Assembly (NCBI GenBank): GCA_014529385.2
Contig: CM043967.1
Span: 128,067,182-128,131,181 of the forward strand
Length of the DNA stretch: 64,000 nt
Direction of reading: 5' to 3'
Source: Adiantum capillus-veneris
Lineage: Eukaryota; Streptophyta; Polypodiopsida; Polypodiales; Pteridaceae
Both the position numbers and the translations under genes were made by a program. Position 1 is the stretch's first letter. The number at the start of each line of letters is the position of its first letter. Positions 21,263-34,530 of this stretch are shown here, in pieces. The notes under the pieces are model-generated. The model was given only the letters and a program-made list of their open reading frames with translations, was not told where the DNA came from and ran no database searches.

Positions 21263-23076
21263 CATGTTTGAGTCTGTAAGTCCACCAATTAGGGTCTTTT
21301 CATGACATAAACATGTGGGATTGTCTAAAAAAGTTTCCAAGATTCCATGAAATGGTATCAACAAAAAATTGAAATGAATGAGCACTTTATCTATGCACAC
21401 AAGAGTTTTGAGTTGAGCTTGAAGGCTATATTTTTAGAGTAAATATTTCATGTGTGAATTTTTGTTCTTTTCAAGTATTTCAAATCATTTATGATTTTCT
21501 TAATTTGCCTGCAAACTCTCACGGTTAGAGGCCCATCGCTTTCCTAGCAGTGCTACAAACTTTTTGACATAGTTTTGTGTTTTTTCTTAGACAATCCCAT
21601 AGGATTATTTGATGAGAGAACCCCCTAATTTGTAGCCTCATGACCTCAAACAAAAAGTAGGAACAACATGGAAGTGCACTAGCTCACTGCCTTTGATCAC
21701 CTGTATATGATTTCTCACATGGAAGAAAGTGCAATTTTTTGACTCGATAAGCACCTGCCCCAACTTGAGCAATCATGTCGACATTGTTGATGTGTAATTT
21801 GGAGCCATTCTAGCTATTTTTGGGTCAATATTTACCATTTTAACCATTCATAGCTTTAAAAGTGACCTTTTCTAGATCGTAAAAAGCTTAAAAGAGCTAA
21901 GAAAATTCCCTAAATTTATGAGAAATTTTCCCTTAGGCTTAAATTACATTTGAAACCTCAATTTCCACTTGCCAAGCACTACAATTACATGCTTTTATGG
22001 CTATGCAAAAAACCTGTTATTTTGGACAAGATCACCCACATTGGACCTTCTCGGTATGCGGGCATACCACTATGAAACACTTGACATTTGTAAAATTCTA
22101 AACAAAGGTCAACATGTTTTAAGATGAGCAAATACGCAATCCGAAACAAGTTAAGCATGTACAATCCTAAACCAACTTGCCATTTGTTCAATCCTAAACC
22201 AAGTTAAGCATGTTTTAAGAGGAGAAAACACACAGCAATATCACATCCAAGGTTATTATGCCATGGTAAGGTATGTTCACAACAACTGTAGCATCCGTTT
22301 CTACATATATCAATAGATGTACTTGTAGCACTTGATCCACATATCAAAAAGCATAGGAAGTAGGTGACTGATTTACCTTACCTTTATGAATGTGCCACGA
22401 TGTGACACCACATGTAGTGAGAGTCATGCTTTGCATCTATGCCTAACGTGCCTATAGCTAACCATATGTCTATTCTATACAAATAGATGAGGTTCTACTG
22501 GATGAACATGAAAAATGCTAATTGGCATAGTTTTAAAATGTAGTAATTAGATTCAATGAAGTACTATAGTACAAAGACCTCTACAATGCTATTGAGTGTT
22601 AGAAAGATCTTAAGACAAGAAGTCTTTGCGTACAATCTCTACGACATTCTATTTTGATATTGAAATGTTGATAGTATTTGATAACTTGAAGCTACTAACT
22701 CACATAAATAGCATACCACATTGATTCTCTTTCACTCAAACAAGAGTGCATGAAGATGATTATAAAAAAAGATACAATATTCCTTGGGAAAATCTTGAGA
22801 TAGTGTCAAGAAAGAATGATAAATTCTCTTTTAAAGATTTGTCCAACAAACATTTGTACATCTGTGTGTAAGGAGAGACACATGTACATAGAATTCCCTA
22901 GACTATTCTTAGCCTTCTTCATGATGAACTGTATAAGGAGGATTTCACATGACGTGTGTGTCTCTATATTGTTGAAAAAGATAAAATTTTCTCTAGGATG
23001 CCAAGATAGTGGTGTAGGTGTTTGTATGCTTTAAGTTCTCTTGTCAATGTCATCATTGAAGGATAATTTTTTTTTA
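21259..23076. other. No recognisable gene (3' flank of kinase)
   Basis: AT-rich, with no domain-bearing frame and no clear repeat boundary. It includes the 3' untranslated region and terminator of the kinase gene on the minus strand; no single polyadenylation signal stands out. Confidence 0.4.
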
Positions 23077-25496
23077 CTACTTAGAAACTTTCTCATGAAG
23101 TGAGATAATTTCAAGCATTTGCAAGATTTGAGAGAAATGAGGGCGATTTGAAGGGTTTTGATCCCAACATTTTTGGATGAGGTAGCGAAAAGGTGGAAAT
23201 GTAGAGGAAGGAAGTGAGGGCCGAAGGCCATGCATCACGACCCCTACCGCCGCTTGTACAGGGTTGTAGTCAACATAAGGCATCTTGCAAGTCACTAACT
23301 CCCACATTAAGATACCAAAGCTATAGACATCTGTCTTATAACTAAACCAAGAAGTACTTCCTCCTCTTACGCCCGACACAGCTCGTGAACATACCTATAT
23401 CAAAATAAGAATCAAGATAAATGATCCTATTGAGCAAATATTTATTAAAAGTACTCCAAGTACTAATTTTGACATCAATTCACTCATATTCTTCATGTTT
23501 CCATATTGTTAAAAGTTCGTGTGATCCAGTAAGATGTAATTCTCATATCTAGAGACATTAAAGCTAAATCCACTCACAATTTAGTGCCTTTTTCTTTTCT
23601 ATTGCTCTCACTTACTTAACACCCTAGTGCTCATACACCACTTTATGTAGATCATGAGAATATGCAACCTTTCAAAATTCATTCACTATATTAACTATAC
23701 ACCACTTTATGTAGATCATGAGAATATGCAACCTTTCAAAATTTATTCACTATATTAACTATATGAAAATAAAACATCGCAGATGATGCCAATAACAAAG
23801 TGCAAAAATTATCGTGTCCAAATCAATTGACGATGGCTGGAAATACTAGAAACTAAAGGTGTCACCTAAAACAAATTTCTTCAATCACAAAAGTGTATGC
23901 AAAGATTCTAAGTTTTAGAAACTTCCAAGGATCAAGAAGATATTTTAGACAAACATGTGTCATATCTCGCTTACAAAAGGGAGATTCACAAAAACATAAA
24001 TGGGAGATTTACAAAGACATACATACATGTATACATTTTTCACTTACATGGGAGATTTAGAAAGACATACATACATGCACACACATGTAAGGGAGTACAT
24101 GTATGGTAAATCAAACACTAAGGTACGAAAATACAATGAAGAGGTGAACTACTTGCAGAGCTTACCATAAAAAGACATCCTCCTAGATTGCACACATTAA
24201 AGCCCTATTTCTAATCACACTGAAGCTTTTCGTATAAATTGTGAGCGCAAATCTTTTTCCTAAACAAACCATGCAAGGAGTTTTTCTTCAACTTGAATGT
24301 TGTTTTTATTTTCTTTTCTTTCTTTTCCTAATATGGTTAAAGTAATAATGCTTACAATAAACTATTATCTCAAGTCATGTGTTGTTGTTGCATTAGAAGA
24401 GATATAAACATAGTCATCTTGAGTTAATGGTAGGAAACATAGGAGCGCATTATCCTTACATAGAGTGTATAACAGCTGGATTATCTCCTCATTGGGGTCA
24501 TTATATTACCTTAAAAATAGATAAATGATATCGTATGCTAGCTTGATTTAGGAGGTGAGTAATTTAGGAAAACATCTATATGTAAGGAGAGTAATAACTA
24601 ATTGCTTAAATGCCAACTAATTGTAACTTGTTTGCCTAAAGAGCAGGCCATCACCATAGAGCAATCACACAAATGAATTTGAAACCAGAGAAATTTACTC
24701 GATTGCACTTCCAATTGAAGAAGCCATGAACAGTTTTGATCTTGTACTCACCTCTGGAGCCATCCAACGGTAGGTTCCAATCTCGAGGCCTCCTCCATCT
24801 ATCTCATTCACCAACCTGGCGACTCCAAGATCGCCGATCACTGCATTCCCTTCTTCATCCAAAAAGACGTTTGCGGTCTTCAGATCCCTAAAAAGGCATG
24901 TGCAAAGCATGTAAGGAAAGATGATGATGATGATGACATCTAATTTATCAAAAGAAAAAGAGTACCTACATGTGTACAATGCCCCTTGAGTGCAAGAAGT
25001 GCATGCCTCGGGCAACATCTTTGGCAAGCTTGAGGATCTCTGAGGTAGGCAAGCTTCTCTTCTTCACAAGGTGATGGAGCAAGGAGCCACCTTCCATGAA
25101 TTTGGTGACAATGCAAATACCATGAGAGGAGCTTATAAGACAAATTCCAAAGAGCTTGACGACGTGCTGGTGGGCACAAGAGATGATGAGGCTGAGCACT
25201 TCTCGCCTGAATTCCCCTTGAGTTTTGCTGCCGTGGCCTTTGAGTTCTTTGATGGCCACTTTGATTTGTTGGCCCTTGTGCAGGAGGAGGCCTTTGTAGA
25301 CGATGCCGGAGGAGCCCTCGCCGATGCAGTCGCCCACTTGGAGGTCCCCGCAGTCGATGAGGTAGCGGCTCACAAGAGCTGAGGCTGCAGCGGCGTTCTG
25401 TTGCACCACGTCGTAGCTCTGCTGATCGCTGAAGAGCATGCGAAAGATGGAGCCGTTGGTGCCGGGGTCGTCATGCACATCCATGTAGTGGCACAT
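23077..25496 (-). CDS. Raf/TKL-like protein kinase, three exons
   Basis: Likely a soluble Ser/Thr or dual-specificity kinase of the plant TKL/Raf-like group. Exons on the minus strand: 25496-24970, 24887-24752, 23394-23077; both introns are GT-AG and phases fit, giving 326 aa. The ATG at 25496 follows an in-frame TAG nine bases upstream. A short N-terminus (about 50 aa) leads into the kinase domain: Gly loop GEGSSG (59-64), VAIK Lys83, catalytic loop HMDLKTAN (175-182, Asp177, Asn182), DLG (195-197) in place of DFG, TYRWMAPE (214-221), DVYSFG (243-248), NPSNRP (301-306). His-Met-Asp replaces HRD, so it is a non-RD kinase. An extra 10 or so residues lie between APE and the SYKTDVYSFG helix; a later acceptor would shorten this. 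Substrate unknown. The domain is complete and undamaged. Confidence 0.85.
23633..23760. repeat. 64-bp tandem duplication in kinase intron 2
   Basis: Two adjacent 64-bp units, starting ATACACCACTTTATGTAGAT, differ at one visible position. They lie in the 1,357-bp second intron (23395-24751), which otherwise holds no gene. A looser GGGAGATTTA...AAGACATACATACATG repeat follows at about 23985-24090. Confidence 0.85.
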
Positions 25497-25734
25497 GTGT
25501 GACTATGTGTGTGTGTGGATCTAGAGAGAGAGAGAGAGTTGCGAAGCTGGAGAGGATCGATTTGAGGAATGGCGGACCTCGCAGATATGCATGCAAACAG
25601 GTTTAAATGCAGAGAGAAGCCGCCGGCCCTCCTGCACTTGCACGCAAAACCCTCATCTTGGGGAACGCCGGGGCCACGTCCAGTTCCTCCGGGGCGTTGG
25701 AAAGGTATGCTTAGGCCACATAAGCAGGGCGGCG

Positions 25735-25776
<42 letters not shown>

Positions 25777-26000
25777 GCCCTTGCGAGCTCCAGAGGACGT
25801 CCGACGACGTCCGCGGCTGCCAAAGTCGTAAAGGACAATCGCGCTGCGCTGCCCACGTGTCGCCCCTCTGCGCACATGCTCCCAGCATCTTCACGGCGAC
25901 GAGTCCCCAAGAGCAGACCCCCCCACACAGCTCCCATTCTCCACCTGCTTTATCTTTTGACGCTGGGACTCTCTCACTCCTCTAGGCTCTTCCTTCCCTC
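25497..26000 (-). promoter_or_regulatory. Kinase upstream region, GC-rich with GA/CT tracts
   Basis: Unlike its surroundings this segment is GC- and CpG-rich, with (GA)n at 25524-25539 and 25739-25774, which read CT on the gene strand. CT-rich tracts near transcription starts are common in plant promoters. A weak TATA-like ATTTAAA lies about 105 bases before the ATG. Long frames crossing it are low-complexity and not credible genes. Confidence 0.45.
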
Positions 26001-28990
26001 GCCAAATACGTCCAAGCGTGAAACGAAAGCGACAAGAGTCAAAACATCCAATCAATCGGTGAACACAATAAAAATATCTTTGTCAAAGTCTACACTAAAA
26101 TGTTTAAAAAATTTGGCAGTTTTCTTAAAGAAGGCAAAAAACTTATTCGTTTTTTGTAAACATGAATAGTAATGTGTGTGTGGATACAGGGCTTGGGAAA
26201 CTAATTTTATGGAGCCGACTTTGAATCCCTTTAGTCCCTTTCAAAGAAGGTAAAGACTTGATTTGAGCAGGTTTTGGATAAAGCTAACCTACCCTTTTCC
26301 AAGTGCTGGGTGGACGTTAGGTAGATGTAAGGCTTCAAATCAACTGTGTGTATGTTGCCGGCCAGGTTCAATGCTCACCTTGGCAACCCTTAGAGTGCTT
26401 GGATGGCATTTACATACTCTACTAAACAAACAACCATTTATGTCATTTGCATACACACAATTAAAAATGATCTACCTTGCAAATGCACTAGATATTTGTA
26501 GTAGTAGCTATTTGAGAGGTAAAGGTAATACTTGTCCCGCTCAGCTCAAGTGTTAGGAGGACTTGTGAAGCTCCATGACAAAAAGGACATGTAGGTTGCG
26601 TGAGGTGACAAGCAACATTGGAGGGTTTTTCCTTAGGAAGAGAACTTCCTTTGTTCACTTGGAAATGACCTTCATCAGGTAGACAAGCCATCAAGTGTTT
26701 TTACTCCAGGCATTATCTAGCATGGCATCCCCAGTGAAGAATGGTATAATCTTGTGACTTCGGTAAGCATACCTTATTCTATATTTTTTTCAAGTACCTA
26801 TTTTGTATCTTAAGGAAATTCATCCGTAGTCTAGAACCATTCACCTAGTGTGTATGGCTTGCCCAAAACCCTAGAATTCATTTTGTATGGTAGGTTATAG
26901 ATGACTGTTGTTGGATTGGAGGGGAGAGCCACCACTAGATTAGATCATGAAGCTCTACAGACCATCATGCTCTCGCTTCAATGCTTTCCAAATTAATGTA
27001 CACACAACAAAAGACTCTTTGCACTTGGGTATTTTATTAGAAGTAACCCGTGCCAATTTTAGGACCCTCTTTACAAGCATGTCATTCTTATCCACACGTT
27101 TACAAGAGGTGTTTCCAACGAGTGCTATTTTAAACTAACGTCTTATTCCAAGCTAGCCTATGTACAAAATTGATTTATTGGGTGGCGGTCATAACGACAA
27201 CTGTAAAAAGAATGTGAGACTGCTCGTTAAACCTCCTCCTACTCCACTCTACAATTTATTCATTCACACATTACTAACCACAAGAATAGCAATCAAGTAT
27301 TAAGGAAGTCTATATATCTCCTATTGTACATGGTGATTCTAAACCACACCAGCATGGTGATTTTCTAGACGTCTCATGTCAATCACTCAAGAGGGAAAAC
27401 AATTATATCATAATATCACTTGGTAGAGTTTTTTTCAAGGCCTATAAGCACATGATTTCCTTCTACTTTCTTCAACGGAGCGGAAGTCTCCGTTGTACTG
27501 TGTCTACAGTAACTCTTCTTGATGTGAGTCCCATTGTGCATACACACGTTGTTGTAGATTTCATTTTGGGAGTCTTACACCCTATGACTATTATATCTTA
27601 TGACTCAAGAGAGGTTATGAATAGTTAGTGTTGACCATTTGTATCATTTGTACTTAAATCACAACCTGACTTCACGTTACTGGTCAATCATTTCATGAGT
27701 CCCTTACCATTGTATCACTAATATCCAAGTCTAAGTCGGAATGTAAATCATTTATATCCAACTAAACTACATTTTGAATTGCCTCTTATTCAATGTTTCT
27801 ATGATTTGAGAATTGTCTATTCATTATGGTCTAGTCATTTGTCTAAAGTCTAGTGCCAGGCTCATTTGAATATGTCCAATAATCATGTTGGTGCTTTGTA
27901 TGATTCCATGAAATTTGATCATCTGACGTGTGAAGTTATGAACCATTAACTAGACTTGATCAGCTCAACAAACACTTGTCTAGTTACTCTGAGTCTAGAA
28001 TAGCTGTCAAGCTCCAACTCATTTCATTTTGGCAATCATAGTGGTTAGCTAAAGTTCTTGACAGGACCTCTTCCAAGTTTGGACTCAACATTAGCTAGCT
28101 ATTCACAATGCTAGCACGTCGTCCAACACAAAAAAAGAGAACCACCAGAGCATGCATTGAAAAGGAAAATCATCTTAGTATTGTTGTTGAACGATCGGAG
28201 TAGGACTCTGACTCTTGATTTTGATTGTGATTACCTCTACCTCACTTTTTTGTATCATTTTGAAGATAGCCCAAGGAAAGCTTGGTACCAATTGTGACTA
28301 GGATTTTGAGAGGAGGGTTTTATGAATCATTATGAAACTATGATTATGAGCGCTTTAGGCACTTCCAAAACCAACTTTGGCACCCATGACATGAGCCATC
28401 TTTGACATGGTGAACATGATATGTCCCATCTTTGACATGGTAGCCAATGAGCCATTTTGACATTTTTCATAGCCTAAACACTACATGAGAAGGATTGATG
28501 AGAATGTCCTTCATTAGGCGCCTATGAGCTTGCCCTTAGAAAATTCACGTAGATGAGATGATACAGGATGATAGTACATGAGATTAGATGGTTGTTTGCT
28601 ACATGTACTAGCTTTCAAATTTAGCCCCCATCTCCTAGCCTTAATGCCTCTTCCTAGGAATGCTTTTGGGATGCATTTGGACTGTTCTTGAGTTGTATTG
28701 TACATTGTACTACCCAAGGCTATCAAGAGAGCTCTCTTGTACTCTCTTTTAATCTAGTTTAGTAATCAAGTTTGGATATTTCTCTCTTTTGTTATGCATA
28801 TTTATGTAAGTCTAATCATTAATGCTACTTTTCTTAGACTAGAGTCCCAAGAAATGAAATACTATGAGTAGGTAGCTTTTGTGCAAAAGAGCATAGAGAT
28901 CTCTCATGCAAAAAACTACTAATTAGGAGATATTTTTAATTTTTCAACTATGATTTTAATATTGATGGTTATTGAGAAAAGGAGACGGAA
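26001..28990. other. Intergenic, nothing recognised
   Basis: About 3 kb with only short domain-free frames on either strand. No RNA gene, repeat boundary or transposon motif identified. Confidence 0.4.
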
Positions 28991-29068
28991 GAAGAGGACT
29001 GGTGGGCTCTCTCTTGGACCTCTCTCTTAGACTATTGAAGGAGGGAAGAAGAAGAAAGGGTGGTTTGC

Positions 29069-29070
<2 letters not shown>

Positions 29071-29115
<45 letters not shown>
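29071..29115. repeat. CT microsatellite
   Basis: (CT)n of about 45 bases, 330 bases left of the retroelement primer site at 29449. Confidence 0.95.
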
Positions 29116-29118
<3 letters not shown>

Positions 29119-29448
29119 CGCTCCTTCGCTCTCTGATCTGAAGGTGAGTGAAGGACAACAAGGAGAAGGGGTTATGATGTACACTACTAGGTGCTTAACC
29201 ATTCAAATTTTTGGGTGTTTTCTCTTGGAAAGTTGATGAAGAAGGTTTTGTGATGTTCTTGGGAAGGGGAGGGAGAGATTGAGCGCAAGTGGTTTCAGAA
29301 AACTGGCAAGGCCGGACTAGACAAGGGCAAAACCGGGCTAGGCAGTGTGGAAAAGGAGTCCAACTAGGGCAAAGGGCCAATGGCTATAGGCTATATAGTG
29401 GGTGGTTGGGTGGTGGACTCCTAGGTTCTAATTCCCCAGGTCTCACAC

Positions 29449-29460
29449 TGGTATCAGAGC
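29449..29460 (+). promoter_or_regulatory. tRNA-iMet primer-binding site
   Basis: A perfect TGGTATCAGAGC, the standard plant LTR-retrotransposon primer site, one base after a CA terminus. Confidence 0.8.
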
Positions 29461-32400
29461 TCAGGTAGAGAAGGAGGCATGGAGGAGGGGAAGAAGCATG
29501 GTCTTCTCTTTCCCTCTCGTGCTCGCTCTCTCTATCTTTTTTGCAAGGCATCCCTCTCAATCTCTCTCGCAGCCATGGCGAAATTTGTGCATGGAATTGC
29601 ATGCGATTGCATGGCTCTTCTCCGACGAGGCAGGCATGGAAGCAAACACCGTGTGCTGCTATCGCAAGTCGGGGAGGTACAATCAAATCCCGCAGGACCG
29701 TGGGCAGCAACCCTAAGTGGGGAAGCAGCGTGTTTTCGATCGGCACCAAACACAGCACTGTGGAGCTCAGTAGGATCGCAAGGTCAAGGGGATGCAACTT
29801 CGTTTCTTCGTGCAGGGTCAACAAGGGCCATAGCCACTCGTTTGAGAGGATTACCCCCTGCGCTACCTGCGATCTGTTGTCGCCATCGTTTTGAGGTAAT
29901 TTTTTACATACAGGCCGTCCAATTGCAAGTATTTTGGGCCACACAACCCTTGTAGGGGAGCTTTCCCGCACACAGGCAAATCGTGGCCGGCGGTTGTCAT
30001 GGCATGCATATAAACATGCAAGGGCCTCCGCAAAGGGACCATAGTTGCATGGCCAAGTGTAGTAGGTGCTCATATGAATTCAACACTATCTGATTTTTAG
30101 GTAGCCGGGATTCCACATTGAGCATTCGAGGACAATTTTCCAAGGCAATCACGGCAAAGCTCCAACTTGTACAAAATTTTGAAATCATTTGAAGGCACGG
30201 CCTTGGTCTCGGCTTTATTTGCGAACAGAACAGCTTGTGGTCGCGTCCAGAAAGTACCACTATACATGATTAATCTCTCATGGAGGGCGCACCTTGAAGC
30301 AAACTAAGAAGATTACCCGAGGAGATTGCTTTCAGAGTCCCAAGAGGGCTAAAACATTGATAATATGGCTTCATCTACACAAGGACGTTTCAATCACCAC
30401 TTCAAAGAAATCTTGATGAGGTCATGGTCCTCTGCAAGAGAAGCTTTCTTGGATTCAATTGCTACTCACAGAAGATCGACAGTATCATCATATTGGTGTT
30501 CGGTATTAAGGTATTGGCACGCCAATCACATGATCTTCGGTATTCGAGCAAGGCTTTGACTCAAGATTGGACATGGTTCGAGGTTCAAGGATGCTAAAAA
30601 ACGTAGGCATTGTGGCCGATACGACAAATTATCACAGGCATTTAGCAGGTAAACACTAGGAGGTAAATAAAAGCTTTCAATACCGCTTTGTTTTCCTCAA
30701 GCACATGTTGCATCAAGACATGAGCAAGGCTTGTGCAAACCATGTTGTTATCAAATTTGCTTGCACCCATGGCTTATCCAAGGTATAAAAACCCCGCACG
30801 GTTGGATCATGTCAAGGGTTGCGTTTAGCACACGTTGGTTGTCTGAAGACCAATGACTGGTTTGATGACCAAAATCAAGCAAGGCTTGAGTAAGAAATGC
30901 TCTCGTTTCACAGTAAGGCTTCTGTCGATGCCTACCAAAGGTTAGGGCATGGTGGTGCTGGAGAATCTCATGGAGATCGGCACGATCTGTTGCAAATCTT
31001 GATGAAGGAGGCAGTAGGTGCTCGATAGGACCAACCATTAACAACTAGTTCCAGAGGCTGTCAAGAAAATTGTTAGGACGTCTTTTCTAGACATCACTGG
31101 AGCACGGCTTCGTCTCCGTCATCAAGCCAATCCGGTACGAGATACATAGTTTGCAAGGAATTTTTATTTTTTGCTTTTCAATACATTGTACAATTTGACA
31201 AGGTCGATTATTTGTGACTGCTCGTCAAGGTCGACTTTCTTTTACTAGGACATTTGTCTATGAGCAAGAGTATCTGTAGCTCTGAGGCATGGTAGCATCC
31301 AAAGTGGGTCTACTGAAAAGTATCATGCAAAGACAAGACTTCCATGTTTGGCCTATGCTATGAGTATACAAACTTGCGACAGGCTTGACAATATGCCAAC
31401 AGATTATTTCATGAGAAATAGACGGGCGTATATGATACAAGGGACGTATCTGTACATACGACAGACCCCACTTGTGCAGCAGGTATGGCTATGCGCCATT
31501 TTTTAAGCGAGTTTTCTTCCACAGACTCTCAGGCCAACTTGCTACAGCAATCACCAGGTTAGCCAAGCTTAAGTTTTTCTTGTTTTTCCCTATTTATACT
31601 TTACTTGGCAATTACTGTCATTGTGCAAAGCAAAGTGCTTTGGCAATTTTCAAGGGAGCAAGGCTTCGGGGAATTGGCAAAATAGGGAACATCAGTTCAC
31701 AAAATCCCTCCCAGTATAAACTGTGCAAGGTACTTATGGTTTTGGTTCTCACGGTTGAGGCCATCACTCTCAGCAAGGGCTTACAATTCTACATGCATGG
31801 CATGCTAGTGAGGTGGATTCAATTCTACCGCTTCATGCATTACGCTTCTGCTATCACACTCTCAAATCTACGACCTATTTCACAGGCAAAGTGCCATATT
31901 AAGTCATTTTTCTAAAGTCATGATCCCATACTTGGTAAGAGGGTCAAGCTGTGGCTTATGTTTTCTGTTCCCTCTCTCGATGAGAGTGCTATACAGGCAG
32001 ATTGTTGCATGCTTATAGGATAAGCTGCAAGTCTGGCATAAAATGCGTCAGAGGACACAGATTGGGCACAACACATACAAACTCGTCACTTAAGGAAAGT
32101 TCCTAAGCCCAGCATCTTCTCTCTCTCTTTCTTATTTCTCTCCAGGAATAATGAAAACTTTCTATGCAGTTTTTTGATACATTTTTTGTTTGGGAGTTAG
32201 CATGAGCCAAGGTGCTTTAACTCTCAGCTAGAAATTAGGCGTCTTAGTCTTCATCATTTCGTCGATTGAACACTTATGGCCATAAGGGCTATGAGCCACA
32301 CACGCTGACTAAGAGTCATTGTCAGATCTCGGGTATGACCCAAGGGTTGGCATTCCTTGGGGGATTGTTCTTAAGACGGAACATATCTACCCACTGGACT

Positions 32401-34403
32401 ACACAACGACGTTAATGGACAAGCAAGCATCTTGTCATTCCAGAGGTTTATGGTGTCATTTTTGCACGACATAGTTTCAATGCAACACTCAAGTCGAGTA
32501 TTTGATAACCACAAACTCAACTCGGGTGATTTTTACCACGGATTTTAGATACAACATACCGTTGCGCCAGCACGGCTCTCCATAAGAGCTAGACTTCCAC
32601 TTGTGTGGATCTCATGCTCTAGAAGTCCGCACTATACCACGCGATAGCAGACAAATTCACCTTTTCAAGTTGATTCCAAATCATTTTGTACACGGTTGAT
32701 TATGTTGGTTACCATTACCTACTAATCGAGCGTTTTCTACAAAGGGTCTTACCAAAGGGTTTGATTACGTAGATTCTAATCAAAGCGTTTGGATTGCAAC
32801 GGCAACACCCAGGGTTTTCGGTGCAATGTTGCTTGTTTTTTCACACATGGAAGACATGTTCCTCTATATTTGAATACGAGTAAGTGAACATTCAGTTCAA
32901 TTTTTAGGGCCATGCCAAGGGCATGTCAAAACAAGTCTTTTGGGTTGTAGTGTCCAATGTATGCTATTATGAATCCACTTGTAGGATTCGATTTGGCACA
33001 TGTTGTCACATGGGATACAACATGGTCTAGGGACTCAAGGAGTTCGGTTTAGCCAGTGTGGAGCAAGGATAATGAGGGTCCCTCTCACTCCCATCGTAGA
33101 GTGTTTGCAATTACCTCCACGCACAAGTACATCTTGTACTTGAAGAATGTTCTTTTTCAGACATTCTTACATGAGACGTATTACAATGTGGAGGATATGA
33201 GTCTCTAGGACTGACATTGGTGCTCACTATTTCAAGTATGTGTCATAACAAAGTCCCTAAGTGCTGGTCCAATCAGTTTTCTATACCATTTTTAGCACGG
33301 CGTATCAGGAGCAATTTCAGTGCGGCCAAAAATTATCGGATACTTATAATGACTTGTAAGGTACAAGTACTGCTAAACAACATTACAGATGGTTGTTTAT
33401 ACATATAGAAAATGAAAAAGTTTCATTGTTTGTACCTAGAGGTGATCACTGTTTCACCTTCTATTATGGTTCATACGTTTCAACACGGCTTACACAAGGT
33501 TACAACTGAAAGTATTTACATTCCTTTTTAATGTGTGCTAGGTGCATCACATTTTCCATAACTATTGGCAAGGATCACCATGGATATACAGGTTCAGATC
33601 TATTTTTTTCTAAATGCATGCACACTAGGTGTTATGGGCCCTAGTGTTTAGCAAAGGCTGATTTGGAATGGCATGCATATTCCTCAAGTTGTTGCTTATG
33701 AAGCATTTTGCACTCTAAGTGCAGTATCTCTATGAGATTACTTTTAGGTCTACCAATCACCAATAAAGGTCATGGCTCAGTTTGGATGCTTGTAGATTTT
33801 TCAAGTTAACCACGAGGGTTATTCATTCCATTGTTGACTCTTCAGCAATGTGGTACAATATTGTTATCCCGTTTACCAACCATCTTGAAAGTCTGGCTGT
33901 AAACCGTGGGGAAAACACACCTCAGTACTGTCACTTATCCAAGGGGATATGCAAATTACAAAGTGTAATCTTGTGCTAAAGAATATGCAAGTGCGTACGT
34001 TAGCATTACACGATCCAATTAGTAAGCATTTATTGCTCTACTTGGAGTTTTCTTATAAAGTTAAAGCATGGTTACGACTAGGTGTAGTCTCTTCATGTAT
34101 AAATCAAGTTCTCAACCTTGAACACTAGTTATGGTGGGGTTATTTATTGTTGAACTTGGAAAACAAGTCAAGGACTTAAACTTGGCTAATGAGTCAAGTT
34201 AGCAAGTTAATTTCATGGAAAGTGAAAAGAGGTACTCTTTAGGGTACATCTTTGTGTGATAGCTCATTTTGCATACTCATGCGTGTTCTAAATGGAGTGT
34301 ACAAACTATGATTGAATAGGAATCGGTAACATAAGATGGTTGCATATGGACAACAAGGTGAAAAATCAAGATGCTACTCTTGGTTTCATTGAACCTCCTG
34401 CTG

Positions 34404-34530
34404 AACCGTGTTCCAGTCAACCAAACACCTGGATCCATGAAGGATGCCACTTGGGAAAACATTAGTGTTCTTAAGAAGAAGTTCCCCACTTTTGTTTTCG
34501 AGGACAAAAACTCTTCTTTAAGGGGGATCA
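34404..34530 (+). pseudogene. Chromovirus-type pol C-terminal tail
   Basis: The frame reads ATWENISVLKKKFPTFVFED followed by a Ser-rich end and a purine run (AAGGGGGAT). This is the end of the pol polyprotein in many plant Ty3 elements (WxxxxxLKxxFPxFxLED). The rest of pol is absent. Confidence 0.65.

Larger units (their letters stand above)
29449..34530 (+). mobile_element. LARD-like LTR-retroelement remnant without pol
   Basis: TGGTATCAGAGC (29449-29460) is the initiator-Met tRNA primer site, one base after a sequence ending TCTCACA as an LTR would. The site at 54701 has the same one-base spacing, and upstream GGTTGGGTGG resembles that element's LTR. About 5 kb downstream (34404-34530) is a chromovirus-type pol tail (ATWENISVLKKKFPTFVFED) that matches the tail at 55.75 kb. 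Between them I find no gag, RT, RNase H or integrase motif, only a long tract with many short domain-free frames. LTR limits are not defined, although TGTGAGACC at 34641 mirrors GGTCTCACA at 29439-29447. Confidence 0.5.

Noticed and set aside
20610-21400. Long frames of Arg-Glu or Ser-Leu repeats, and similar ones at 25.7, 37.4 and 57.5 kb
   Set aside because: They are translations of GA/CT/AC microsatellites without stop codons, not proteins.
25569-26169. Plus-strand frames of 138 and 192 aa opposite the kinase 5' end
   Set aside because: They are low-complexity and lie antisense to the promoter and 5' region, with no domain.
29384-30073. Overlapping 229-aa and 158-aa frames right of the iMet primer site
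   Set aside because: They sit on opposite strands in a GC-richer patch and share no motif with gag or any family; probably chance.
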